Origin: JAGOBP01 sp046328575
GTDB lineage: Bacteria; Chloroflexota; Anaerolineae; Fen-1058
NCBI GenBank assembly: GCA_046328575.1
Contig: JAXLWI010000001.1
Location: 118,977 to 182,976, forward strand
Length of the DNA: 64,000 nt
Direction of reading: 5' to 3'
In this document: piece after piece, positions 1 to 7,962 of the stretch
Position numbering within the stretch: position 1 is the stretch's first letter
How the letters are laid out: the number at the start of each line of letters is the position of its first letter
The notes under the pieces: generated by a model
Database searches by the model: none
What the model was told of the DNA's origin: nothing
The model's input: only the letters and a program-made list of their open reading frames with translations
Translations under genes and position numbers: made by a program

Positions 1-353
1 ACAACTTCGATCATCGGCTTGAGGATCTCACGCAGCCAGCGCGGCGCAATCTCGGCGATAAAGATCGCCGACAACACGCCGGTCGGCACAGCGATGATCG
101 CCGCTCCGATCGTCACGACCAGCGAGCCGAGGATCAAGGGCAGCAGGCCGAAGTGGCTTTCGATGGGATACCAGCGCGTCGAGAGCAGATCACCGAGCGG
201 CACTTCAGTAAACGCTGGCAGTCCTTCGCGCAGCAGAAACACGAAGATCAACACGACGAACGCAATCGCCATAACGCCGCTGGCGCGAATCACGCGCTGC
301 GCCGCCAGATCAATGAACGAATTTTGGCGAGTAGAAGCGGAGTCAGTCTGCAT
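1..353 (-). CDS. pstC: Phosphate ABC transporter permease PstC, N-terminal part (runs off the left edge)
   Basis: This is the amino end of the inner-membrane permease PstC, which with PstA forms the phosphate channel powered by PstB. About 118 codons are visible from the ATG at 353, after which the gene leaves the window. The translation shows a charged start, a first membrane segment (AIAFVVLIFVFLL, about residues 29-41), the W-Y-P element typical of PstC (STRWYPIESHFGLLPLILGS) and the start of the conserved transport domain (GVLSAIFIAEIAP). It begins 6 bases after the pstS stop, so the two are co-transcribed. pstA is presumably just outside the window. Confidence 0.9.
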   Translation of the reverse strand, partial: MQTDSASTRQNSFIDLAAQRVIRASGVMAIAFVVLIFVFLLREGLPAFTEVPLGDLLSTRWYPIESHFGLLPLILGSLVVTIGAAIIAVPTGVLSAIFIAEIAPRWLREILKPMIEV

Positions 354-359
354 ACACCA

Positions 360-1238
360 TCACTTCAGCGGCACAAAGCCCAATTGCACGACCACGGCTT
401 GACCGTCGGAACTGAGAATCCAATCGAGATAGTCTTTGATCGAACCTTGCGGCTGACCGCGCGTATACATGAATAGCGGGCGCGCAATCGGATACGTGCT
501 GGCGTTAACGGATTCAATGCTGGGCAGCACGAAAGGTTTACTCGCATCGGCCGCGACGGCCAGCATCTTTACATCGCTAGTCACGTACCCCAAACCGTCG
601 TAACCAATGGCATTGGGATTTTGGCGAATTTCAGCGGTGATGCCTTCGCTCGATGGCAAAAGCAGTGTGTCTGGCGAGAAGAGCGTTTTATCTTTGCTGT
701 TCCCCAGGCGCAGAACTCGTTCCAGAAAATACACGTGCGTGCCGGAATTGGTCTCGCGCGATAGCAGCACAATCGGTCGATCTTCGCCGCCAACTTCGCG
801 CCAGTTGGTGATTTTGCCGCTGTAAATATCGGAAAGTTGCGGCAACGTGAGCGCTTGAACGGGATTGTGGGGATTGACGATCACGGCGATGGCATCGCGG
901 GCAATCTCGATCTCATTCGGCTCAAAGCCGTTCGCGCGCGCCTGCTGCTTCTCTTCATCTTTCATCGCGCGACTGGCGTTGGCGATATCGGCCGTACCGT
1001 TGATCAACGCCGTGATGCCGGTGCCCGAACCACCGCCCGTCACCGAAATGCGTATGCCCGGCTTAACCTTTTGGTACGCTTCCGCCCACGCCAAAGCCAG
1101 ATTGACGATCGTGTCGGAGCCGATGTTCTCGATCGGTTTTCCGAGCGGTGCAGCAGCGGCAGTTTGATCACTGGCCTGCCCACCGCACGCGGCGAGCATG
1201 AGGAGACATACACAGAGGACCAACAGGCGGTAACGCAT
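360..1238 (-). CDS. pstS: Phosphate ABC transporter substrate-binding lipoprotein PstS
   Basis: PstS captures inorganic phosphate outside the membrane and delivers it to PstC/PstA. The protein starts with a lipoprotein signal (lipobox LAAC near residue 18). It then carries the hallmark phosphate-binding elements: IENIGSDTIVNLALAW, the TGGGSGTGITAL loop, and SRETNSGTHVYF. The length of about 292 residues fits the family. I prefer the ATG at 1238 to a GTG one codon upstream. It is first in the minus-strand pstS-pstC pair and diverges from pstB across about 75 bases, which must hold the promoters of both transcripts. No clear Pho box was recognised. Confidence 0.95.
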   Translation of the reverse strand: MRYRLLVLCVCLLMLAACGGQASDQTAAAAPLGKPIENIGSDTIVNLALAWAEAYQKVKPGIRISVTGGGSGTGITALINGTADIANASRAMKDEEKQQARANGFEPNEIEIARDAIAVIVNPHNPVQALTLPQLSDIYSGKITNWREVGGEDRPIVLLSRETNSGTHVYFLERVLRLGNSKDKTLFSPDTLLLPSSEGITAEIRQNPNAIGYDGLGYVTSDVKMLAVAADASKPFVLPSIESVNASTYPIARPLFMYTRGQPQGSIKDYLDWILSSDGQAVVVQLGFVPLK

Positions 1239-1277
1239 CACGGCCCGATTATATCATGCGACGACCTAGCCACAAAG

Positions 1278-1306
1278 TTGTGAGTTCGTTCACTTCACGC
1301 TAAAAT
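1278..1306 (+). promoter_or_regulatory. Predicted promoter of pstB, apparently leaderless
   Basis: A -35 TTGTGA (1278-1283) and a -10 TAAAAT (1301-1306) are separated by 17 bases. The ATG of pstB begins only six bases after the -10, so transcription would start at or next to the start codon and the mRNA would be leaderless. No good Shine-Dalgarno precedes this ATG, which agrees with that reading. Confidence 0.5.
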
Positions 1307-1312
1307 GGCAGC

Positions 1313-2062
1313 ATGACCAACAAGATCGAAGTCGAGCACCTCAACTTCTACTACGGCAAAAAGCAAGCGCTAATCGATGTGACCCTCGATGTCCCCGAGC
1401 GGCACATCACGGCGTTGATCGGCCCCAGCGGCTGCGGCAAATCGACGTTCCTGCGCTGTCTCAATCGCATGAACGACACAATTCCGGGCACGCACGCCGA
1501 GGGCAGCATCCGCTTGGACGGCATCGATGTGCTGACCTCCGCGCTTAACGTCGTCGATCTGCGGCAGCGCGTGGGCATGGTCTTTCAGAAACCCAATCCT
1601 TTTCCGCAATCGATCTACGATAACGTCGCCTTTGGGCCGCGCGCGCTGAAGATGAACGTGAATCTCGATCGAGTGATCGAACAATCGTTGCGCGGTGCGG
1701 CCTTGTGGGACGACGTGAAAGACAAACTCAAAGGGTCGGCGCTAGAACTCTCACTAGGGCAGCAACAGCGTTTGTGCATCGCCCGCGTGCTGGCCGTTCA
1801 GCCGGAAGTGATCTTGATGGACGAGCCGTGCAGCGCGCTCGATCCGATCGCAACGTTGAAGATCGAAGAGTTGATGCAGGAGTTGAAAGAGAAGTACACG
1901 ATCGTGATCGTGACGCACAATATGCAGCAAGCCGCGCGCGCCAGCGATTTCACCGGTTTCTTCTGGCTCGGCGAACTGGTCGAGTTTGGCGAAACCGGCA
2001 AACTCTTCTTGAAACCCGCGCAGAAACAAACTGAAGATTACATTACCGGTCGATTTGGTTAG
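1313..2062 (+). CDS. pstB: Phosphate ABC transporter ATP-binding protein PstB
   Basis: This cytoplasmic ATPase drives phosphate uptake through PstCA. Visible motifs are Walker A GPSGCGKST (about residues 38-46), the PstB-specific VGMVFQKPNPFPQSIYDN, Walker B VILMDEP and the PstB box CSALDPIAT, then the H-loop VTHN. The 249-residue length is normal for PstB. Two things are odd. The signature reads LSLGQQQR instead of the usual LSGGQQQR. The gene is also divergent from pstSC instead of last in one pst operon, and no phoU follows it. The identity is certain; the effect of the signature change is unknown. Confidence 0.95.
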   Translation: MTNKIEVEHLNFYYGKKQALIDVTLDVPERHITALIGPSGCGKSTFLRCLNRMNDTIPGTHAEGSIRLDGIDVLTSALNVVDLRQRVGMVFQKPNPFPQSIYDNVAFGPRALKMNVNLDRVIEQSLRGAALWDDVKDKLKGSALELSLGQQQRLCIARVLAVQPEVILMDEPCSALDPIATLKIEELMQELKEKYTIVIVTHNMQQAARASDFTGFFWLGELVEFGETGKLFLKPAQKQTEDYITGRFG

Positions 2063-2087
2063 ACGCGAGCACTAAACCGCGAGGTTT

Positions 2088-2948
2088 TTAAGCCAAATCG
2101 AAGTTATCTCCCCGGCACGCGTAGCGATCGTGAATCTCCACTATGCGGGCCACATCCGATAGCATGTTGACCGAGCCGATTTCCTTCACCAACTTGCAGG
2201 TCGTAAAACGCGCAGCCGTATGCTCATAGGCTCGTTCCCACTGTCGTTGTAACATCTCCGCCGTCGCGGTCGGCCACGGATAGCGTGACGGCGGTGTGTC
2301 TGAGCCGCAGCGCCACGGCTTAGGCGTCAGTCGGGCGCGAAAACATTCTTGCGCGCGACACAACCTCACATACAACGGATCGCTGTTCAGGCTCTGCAAA
2401 ATCTGTGTGCTGCTCGGATCGGTTGGCTCAAACAATTCATTCGTAATCAAACCGCGCAGGCCGCCATGCGTGCGATATACGCGCAGGCTAAATTGCGGAT
2501 TGCGCCGCCCCCACTCTTCAAGCCGCGCGATTTGTTGATCAACCGGCGATGGCACAGGGGCTTTGTTGCTTTTGGAGCGAAACAGGCCGGCTAAACGGCT
2601 GGACTGTGCAACCGGCTTCGTATCAAAATCGATGTCGATGAACATCACGCGGGCAGTATTCAGAATCAACGCGCCGTAAGCATTGCGTGTCACGATTGCG
2701 CTATCGCGCCCATCGCTGCCCTTCATCACATCGATGACCTCTTCGCGCAGCGGCCGATCAGCATAGCCATACCGATCGAGATTCTGAAACGACGTAAAGC
2801 GTGACGCAACTTCGCGGGCGCGGGCCTCCGCCGCTTGGGCCGCCTCAGCCTGGCTGGTATCCGACCAGCGCCAGAACGTCAGATCGACTTCGCCGTAATC
2901 GGCGCGGACTTTAGCTGTGCCGCTCGCCCAATACTTTGGAATCTTCAT
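2088..2948 (-). CDS. Uncharacterised conserved-looking protein (286 aa)
   Basis: I do not recognise this family with confidence. The start at 2948 (MKIPKYWASG) is chosen because a strong Shine-Dalgarno (GGAGGG) precedes it; a longer reading frame upstream would run through the panB promoter region. The protein is soluble, with a basic N-terminus, an aromatic patch (FWRWSD), a hydrophobic strand ending in FIDIDFD (about residues 101-107) and a second conserved-looking block LRVYRTHGGLRGLIT (about 153-167). A DxD on a strand followed by an RT-GGLR block is loosely reminiscent of archaeo-eukaryotic primase/polymerase folds, but the canonical GxH motif is missing. It converges on pstB with 25 bases between the stops. 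Confidence 0.7.
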   Translation of the reverse strand: MKIPKYWASGTAKVRADYGEVDLTFWRWSDTSQAEAAQAAEARAREVASRFTSFQNLDRYGYADRPLREEVIDVMKGSDGRDSAIVTRNAYGALILNTARVMFIDIDFDTKPVAQSSRLAGLFRSKSNKAPVPSPVDQQIARLEEWGRRNPQFSLRVYRTHGGLRGLITNELFEPTDPSSTQILQSLNSDPLYVRLCRAQECFRARLTPKPWRCGSDTPPSRYPWPTATAEMLQRQWERAYEHTAARFTTCKLVKEIGSVNMLSDVARIVEIHDRYACRGDNFDLA

Positions 2949-2975
2949 GCGCCCTCCCTGCCTTGAATACAGCGA

Positions 2976-3004
2976 TTGTACCATCGCCGCAAGTGCGTTA
3001 TAAT
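2976..3004 (+). promoter_or_regulatory. Predicted sigma-70 type promoter of the panB leader
   Basis: TTGTAC (2976-2981) and a perfect TATAAT (2999-3004) are separated by exactly 17 bases, which puts the transcript start near 3011. The promoter lies just upstream of the minus-strand gene that ends its coding part at 2948, and it reads toward panB through a structured leader. Confidence 0.65.
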
Positions 3005-3010
3005 CCCAGT

Positions 3011-3160
3011 GCCGCTGACTTTTCGGAGCAGTGAGCGAGTAGTTTAGTAGAGTGGTCGCCGCTTGGATCACGATCGTGTGACCGAGACGCAAATTAAGGC
3101 AAATCATTGCGCCTCTCTCACGCCCGATCGGTGATCCAGCCCGATCGGGTGTTTTGTTTT
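3011..3160 (+). promoter_or_regulatory. Structured 5' leader ending in an intrinsic terminator, upstream of panB (candidate cis-regulatory RNA)
   Basis: The stretch between the promoter and panB has no reading frame but strong pairing potential. One stem joins CTTGG and TCAC (about 3062-3071) to GTGACCGAG (about 3078-3086), with a single bulged A. A second joins CGCAA (about 3088) to TTGCG (about 3108). A 12-bp terminator stem follows. A leader with a terminator before a pantothenate operon in a Chloroflexota genome fits the published pan motif RNAs, which sit upstream of panB, panC or panD in that phylum and have hairpins with bulged A residues. I cannot confirm the match without a covariance model. 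The function (sensing a pathway product) is inference. Confidence 0.45.
3120..3160 (+). terminator. Intrinsic terminator in the panB leader
   Basis: A 12-bp stem (ACGCCCGATCGG with CCGATCGGGTGT, one G-U pair) around a 9-base loop is followed by TTTTGTTTT. It lies about 105 bases before the panB start, so it would stop transcription before the operon unless the upstream leader refolds. Confidence 0.7.
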
Positions 3161-3178
3161 ACAGATGCTCACCCTCCG

Positions 3179-3225
3179 CGTCCCCGCGGATGGGCCACCG
3201 CGACTCGCGGTGGCAGAGCAATGAC
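3179..3225 (+). repeat. REP-like short palindromic repeat
   Basis: A perfect 9-bp inverted repeat (GCCACCGCG, loop ACT, CGCGGTGGC; 3194-3214) is followed by AGAGCAATGACAGA. The tail AATGACA also follows the hairpins at 5134-5153 and 61480-61521, so these look like members of one dispersed family of palindromic units. Confidence 0.5.
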
Positions 3226-3265
3226 AGATGACCGACTATCAGTATCACTCTGAAGGAGAGTCAAC

Positions 3266-4177
3266 ATGGACCGCAAGAAAGTTTCCATTCCTCACCTGCA
3301 CGCCAAGAAACAACGCGGCGAACCTATCAGCATGATCACGGCCTACGATTACCCCGGCGCGCTCGCCGTCGATGAAGCGGGCGTGGACCTAATCCTCGTC
3401 GGCGATTCGTTGGGCATGGTCGTGCTGGGCTACGAATCGACTGTGCCTGTTACGATGGACGAGATGCTCATCCACACGGCCGCCGTCAAACGCGGCACAA
3501 AATACGCGCACATCGTCGGCGATATGCCTTTCATGTCGTATCAATCTGATGTGAAAGAGGCCGTGCGTAACGCGGGACGTTTCCTCAAAGAAGGCGGCGC
3601 AGATTCGATCAAGTTGGAAGGCGGCGCAGAGATGGCTCCCACCGTCAAAGCCATCGTGGACGCGGGTATCGCCGTGATGGGCCACATTGGTTTGACGCCG
3701 CAATCCGCGTCGAAGTTGGGCGGCTATCGGATTCAAGGCAAGACGCGCTCGGGCGCGCACAAACTTTTGGACGATGCGTTGGCTTTGCAAAACGCGGGGG
3801 CTTACGGCATCGTCCTCGAAACGACACCCGCGCGCGTCAGCGAATTTGTGTCCAAGCAACTGACCATCCCCACCATCGGCATCGGCGCAGGCGCGGGTTG
3901 CGATGGGCAGGTGCTGGTCTTTCACGACCTGCTGGGCTACTTCGATCGCTTCTCGCCCAAACACAACAAGCGTTACGCGGACATCCGCCCGATTATCATC
4001 GACGCAGTGAAGCAGTATGTAAATGAAGTCGGTTCGCGCACTTTCCCCACTGCTGAGAATTCGTTTGCCATCGATGACGCAGAATTTGAGGCGTTTGTTG
4101 CAGGAGCGCAAACGATTCGCGCACAGCAGAATGGACAGCCGCTTAATGCAGGCGAAGCATTAGGAAAGATTTACTAG
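3266..4177 (+). CDS. panB: 3-methyl-2-oxobutanoate hydroxymethyltransferase (ketopantoate hydroxymethyltransferase)
   Basis: PanB transfers a hydroxymethyl group from 5,10-methylene-tetrahydrofolate to alpha-ketoisovalerate, the first committed step of pantothenate synthesis. Recognisable blocks are MITAYDYPGALAVDEAG, LVGDSLGMVVLGYESTVPVT, the metal-site region VVGDMPF-like IVGDMPFMSYQ, SIKLEGG, and GHIGLTPQS. The length of 303 residues is slightly above the usual 260-280 because of a longer C-terminus. The start has a good Shine-Dalgarno (AAGGAGAG). It opens the pan/coa cluster. The stop codon is shared with an inserted IS5-family element: the TA is target duplication and the final G is the first base of the IS. 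Confidence 0.96.
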   Translation: MDRKKVSIPHLHAKKQRGEPISMITAYDYPGALAVDEAGVDLILVGDSLGMVVLGYESTVPVTMDEMLIHTAAVKRGTKYAHIVGDMPFMSYQSDVKEAVRNAGRFLKEGGADSIKLEGGAEMAPTVKAIVDAGIAVMGHIGLTPQSASKLGGYRIQGKTRSGAHKLLDDALALQNAGAYGIVLETTPARVSEFVSKQLTIPTIGIGAGAGCDGQVLVFHDLLGYFDRFSPKHNKRYADIRPIIIDAVKQYVNEVGSRTFPTAENSFAIDDAEFEAFVAGAQTIRAQQNGQPLNAGEALGKIY

Positions 4178-4180
4178 AGC

Positions 4181-4989
4181 CTATTTCAAAACCTTTTTGA
4201 GCGCCAGAAGCGCGCAAGCCAGATGAAAGAAGCCGGCATAGGTCGTGATCAAGCGTTCATAGCGCACCACGAGTCGTCGAAAATGACCCAACCACGCGAA
4301 AGTGCGTTCGACAATCCAGCGATGCTTGTAGCGCCGCAAGCGGCGGCCATCTTGGTGGGTGGCCCGGCGATGGCTCGACCGGGCCGGAATAATTGGCTCG
4401 ATGCCGCGCCGCACCAACGCGGCGCGCAAGGGATTGCTGTCATAGGCGCGATCCGCCACCAAGCGGTCGGGGTGTTTGCGGGGACGCCCAGCGTGATGGG
4501 TGCGGCGCACCGCGACCGTGTCCAAGGTCCGCGCCAGCAACGTCACTTCCGCGGGCGTGGCCGCGTCCAGGTATGCTCCCAGCGGAGTACCCGCGCCATC
4601 GACCACCACCAGCCACTTTGTGCCCTTGCCGCGTTTGGTCTTGCCGACGTGCGTGCCCCCTTTTTTGCCGGGGCAAAACTGCCATCGGCAAAGCATTCAT
4701 CCCAGCGGATCTTCTGCCGGTCATTCAAGTCGGCTAGAAACGCCCGCCACAAATCGAGGAAGACGCCGCTGTCTTCCCACGCCCGCAGTCGTCGCCAGCA
4801 TGTCGTCGGACTGCCATACTGTTTCGGCAGTTCGCTCCACGGCGCGCCAGTCCACAAGATCCAGAGAATGCCTTCAAAGCACTGCCGATCGGATACCCGC
4901 GGTCGACCGCCTTTGGGGCGGGGTGGGGACGCCGGCAGATGGACTTTGATTTTGCTCCATTGTCGCTCAGTTAGTTTTCGCCAAGCCAT
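4181..4989 (-). CDS. IS5-family transposase, two overlapping frames joined by -1 frameshifting
   Basis: The upstream frame (4989 down to 4543) holds the DUF4096-type N-terminal part, with GGRPRVSDRQCFEGILWILW and GAPWSELPKQYGSPTT, and the first catalytic Asp in FADGSF. The downstream frame (up to 4696, ending at 4181) holds the DDE part: LVADRAYDSN with the second Asp and RWIVERTFAWLGHFRRLVVRYE with the catalytic Glu. The frames overlap and differ by -1, and a slippery A-AAA-AAG lies in the overlap at 4666-4660. The fused protein would be about 268 residues. The family uses this arrangement to limit transposase production. The stop codon lies inside the terminal repeat. Confidence 0.88.
4660..4666 (-). 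promoter_or_regulatory. Programmed -1 frameshift heptamer (A AAA AAG) of the transposase
   Basis: On the minus strand a run of six A followed by five G is phased as A AAA AAG in the upstream frame. Slipping back one base moves ribosomes exactly into the DDE-encoding frame. This is the classic slippery heptamer of IS5- and IS3-type elements. Confidence 0.75.
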
Positions 4990-5129
4990 GCCCGAAGTGT
5001 ATCACGGCCTGCGGCAGGTTTTGAAATGAGTTCTAACTCACCTTACGCACCGTCACACCCGCGACGCTCCAGCGGCCCACCGCCGCAATGCGGCGGACAT
5101 GGGCAAGCGAGTGTTCAGTTCCATTGACT

Positions 5130-5157
5130 CTGGATTCCCGCTTTCGCGGGAATGACA
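5130..5157. repeat. REP-like palindrome
   Basis: ATTCCCGC (5134-5141) and GCGGGAAT (5146-5153) form an 8-bp hairpin with loop TTTC, followed by GACA. The GGATTCCCGC...GCGGGAATGACA type of unit is common between genes in many bacteria. It lies between the IS and panE. Confidence 0.6.
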
Positions 5158-5173
5158 CGCTAGCGAGGTTACC

Positions 5174-6172
5174 ATGCAAATCTCCATCATCGGGACTGGC
5201 GCAATGGCGACGTTGTTTGCCGCCCGCTTATCCGACGTGGCCGACGTGTCCATGATCGGCACGTGGCGCGAGGCGTTGACGGCGATCCGCGAACACGGCA
5301 TCACCATCGACGGCGATAGCTGCTGTCACAGCGTCCACACCGCGTCTGATCCCGACGACGCGCCCGCCGCTGATCTGGCCATCGTGCTCACGAAAGCCTA
5401 TAAAACAAGGGTCGCCGCCGAGGTGGCCGCCAAAACGCTGAAGCCCGATGGGCTGGCGCTGACTCTGCAAAACGGGCTGGGCAACATCGAGGTTTTGTCC
5501 GCGCAGGTGGGCGTTGACCGCGCGATGCAGGGCGTGACAATGCAAGGGGCGACGCTCCTCGCGCCGGGACACATTCGCACCAGTGGACGCGGCGCAACGC
5601 ACCTGGGCTACGTCCCGATCGAACTAGCCGCGCCCCGCGATTGGTCGGCGCATCATCTGGCTTATGAGATCACGGCGTTGCTCAACTCGGCGGGACTCAA
5701 GGCCCAACTCAGCGCCGACATCGACGGGCTGGTGTGGGGCAAAGTGATCATCAATGCGGCCATCAATCCGCTGACGGCGATTCTTCGCATTCCCAACGGC
5801 GCGCTTATCGAGAGTGAAGACACCATCGGGTTGATGCAGGCCGCCGCATTGGAAGCCGCTGCGGTCGCCAAAGCCAAAGGCATCGCCCTGCCCTATCCTG
5901 ATCCCATCGAGCGCGTGAAGCAAGTCGCCACGTTGACGGCCACCAACTTCTCGTCGATGCTGCAAGATGTGCAGAATAAGCGGCAAACCGAAATCGATGC
6001 GATCAATGGTAAAATCGCGGAGCATGGCCGCGCACTCGGCGTGCCAACGCCGATCAATGCAGCGCTGACTTCGCTGGTACGGGCGATTCAAAATAATTAC
6101 ACCGCCGAGGTCGCTGAGAATGCGGAGACCAATCTGCAAAATGCTCTGCGCGCTCAGCGACCTCGGCGATGA
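5174..6172 (+). CDS. panE: 2-dehydropantoate 2-reductase
   Basis: This enzyme reduces ketopantoate to pantoate with NADPH, the step after PanB. The N-terminal Rossmann motif is IIGTGAMATLFAARL (residues 4-18). A conserved glycine-rich block with Asn/Gly follows (LALTLQNGLGNIEVL). The C-terminal helical domain carries the catalytic Lys in GLVWGKVIINAAINPLTAI and the conserved SSMLQDV with its nearby Glu (QTEIDAINGKI). The length of 332 residues is slightly long. The ATG is preceded by GAGG at suitable spacing. It ends 16 bases before proS with no terminator between them, so the two are likely co-transcribed. Confidence 0.95.
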   Translation: MQISIIGTGAMATLFAARLSDVADVSMIGTWREALTAIREHGITIDGDSCCHSVHTASDPDDAPAADLAIVLTKAYKTRVAAEVAAKTLKPDGLALTLQNGLGNIEVLSAQVGVDRAMQGVTMQGATLLAPGHIRTSGRGATHLGYVPIELAAPRDWSAHHLAYEITALLNSAGLKAQLSADIDGLVWGKVIINAAINPLTAILRIPNGALIESEDTIGLMQAAALEAAAVAKAKGIALPYPDPIERVKQVATLTATNFSSMLQDVQNKRQTEIDAINGKIAEHGRALGVPTPINAALTSLVRAIQNNYTAEVAENAETNLQNALRAQRPRR

Positions 6173-6188
6173 ATATTCGGAGACCATC

Positions 6189-7962
6189 TTGCGACTTTCA
6201 CATCATTTCGGTTCGACGTTACGCGAAACACCCGCCAATGTAGAAGCGATCAGCCATCAACTGCTCGTGCGCGCCGGATTCATCCGGCAGTTGGGACAGG
6301 GCTTGTTCTCGTATTTGCCCTTAGCCAAACGCTCGTTGACCAAGATCGAAAATATCTTGCGCGACGAGATCGACGCCATCGGCGGGCAGGAGATGACGAT
6401 GCCAGTGGCGCATCCCGCCGAGGTGTGGCAGGCCACCGGGCGCTGGTATGCGATCGGGCCGGAGATGGCACGCTTCAAAGATCGCAAAGATCGTGACATG
6501 GTCTTGGCGATGACGCATGAAGAAGTCGTCACCGATCTATGCAAGACCGAGATTCGATCGTATCGGCAACTGCCGCAGTTGGTCTATCACATCCAGACCA
6601 AGTTCCGCGATGATCCACGCCCGCGCGCGGGCCTCATCCGCGTGCGCGAGTTCACGATGAAAGATTCGTATTCGCTGGACGTGGACGACGCGGGTCTGGA
6701 CAAGCAATATCGCGCGCATTATCAAGCCTATTTCAACATCTTCCATCGCTGCGGCGTGCCCGCGATTGCGGTGGGTTCGGATGTGGGCATGATGGGTGGC
6801 AGTCTCGCGCACGAATATATGTACCTCACGTCCGTGGGCGAAGACACGCTGATTTTGTGCCGCAATTGCGGCTACGCGGCCAATCGACAGATTGCGACGT
6901 TTGCCAAATCAATGCCCGGCGCCGGAAGACTTGAAACCGATCGAAAAGTGGCGACCCCCGATTGCAAATCGATCGAGGCGCTGGCCAATTTCCTCGGCGT
7001 GCCCAAGAGCAAGACGGCTAAGGCCGTGTTCATGATCGCCGGTCATGAAGAAGAAGGCCGCACGCGCGAAGAGTTTATTTTTGCGGTGGTGCGCGGCGAT
7101 AGACGTGAACGAAACCAAATTGAGCAACGCCGTGAAGGCCGATTGGTTGCGCCCCGCGACCGATGAAGAGATCAAAGCGATCGGCGCGACGCCGTTACGC
7201 CAGCCCGATTGGTTTGTCTAACGTCACGGTCGTCGTCGATGACGCGGTGACCTCATCACCGAATCTCGTCGCAGGCGCGAACGAGGCGGGCTATCACTTG
7301 CTCAACACGAATGTGGGCCGCGACTACACGCCAACGCTGATCACCGATCTCGCGGCAGCGGGCGATGGCGATGCGTGCATCAACTGCGGACAACCGCTCT
7401 ACACCTCACGCGGCGTCGAAGTGGGCAACATCTTCAAACTAGGCACGCGCTATTCCGCCGCGATCAACGCGACCTTCCTCGCCGCCGATGGAACTGAAAA
7501 GCCCATCGTGATGGGCTCGTACGGCATCGGTTCCGGGCGCTTGCTGGCCTGTGTGGCCGAAGAACATCACGACGACAAAGGCTTGATCTGGCCCATCACC
7601 GTTGCGCCATATCAAGTGCACCTCGTTGCCTTAGGCGAGTTTGAAGTCGCCGATCGCATCTACGCCGCGTTGAAGGCTGCGGGCATCGAAGTGCTGTACG
7701 ACGATCGCAGCGAAAGCCGGCGTCAAATTTGCGGACGCGGACTTGATCGGCTTGCCTATTCGGTTGACCGTCGCGAGCAAAGCCCTGAAGAATGGCGGCA
7801 TCGAATGAAACGCCGCGATCAAGCCGAGAAACCATCGTGCCTGAGGTCGATCTGATCGCACGGGTGCAGGCTGAAAATCAAGGCGTCCGGATATATCGCG
7901 CGTTGATCCATTCAAAAGACGTTAATGAGACAGTTACAGTAGCCAGGTTGCTTGAAATGTAA
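6189..7962 (+). pseudogene. proS: Prolyl-tRNA synthetase, broken by at least four small indels (possibly consensus errors)
   Basis: ProS charges tRNA-Pro. The start is taken as TTG at 6189 because CGGAG lies at the right distance and the protein then begins RLSHHFGSTLRETPA, as in the family. Motif 2 (RPRAGLIRVREFTMKDSYSLD region), the editing insert (NFLGVPKSKTAKAVFMIAG) and motif 3 (GSYGIGSGRLL) are all present, but in different frames. Frame changes fall near 7099, 7190, 7717 and 7832; the last two restore the expected FADADLIGLPIRLT and TIVPEVDLIARVQAE when bases are added back. After that frame the sequence runs to TAA at 7962 through an unrelated tail. proS is essential, so consensus errors are more likely than real decay. 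Confidence 0.85.

Larger units (their letters stand above)
4177..5033 (-). mobile_element. IS5-family insertion sequence (IS427/IS1031-like), 857 bp
   Basis: The ends form imperfect inverted repeats: the left end GAGCCTATTTCAAAACCT and the complement of the right end GAACTCATTTCAAAACCT match at 15 of 18 positions. A TA is present on both sides (4175-4176 and 5034-5035), consistent with a 2-bp target duplication. The element carries one transposase split in two frames with a slippery A-AAA-AAG. Removing the IS and one TA restores ...ATT TAC TAA, so the original stop codon of panB was TAA. The intact coding capacity and clean ends suggest recent insertion. It separates panB from panE and may be polar on the downstream genes. 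Confidence 0.88.

Noticed and set aside
3030..3100. tRNA-like look of AGTTTAGTAGAGTGG in the panB leader
   Set aside because: There is no acceptor stem, no GTTCRA T-loop and no plausible anticodon arm. It is better explained as part of a regulatory leader.
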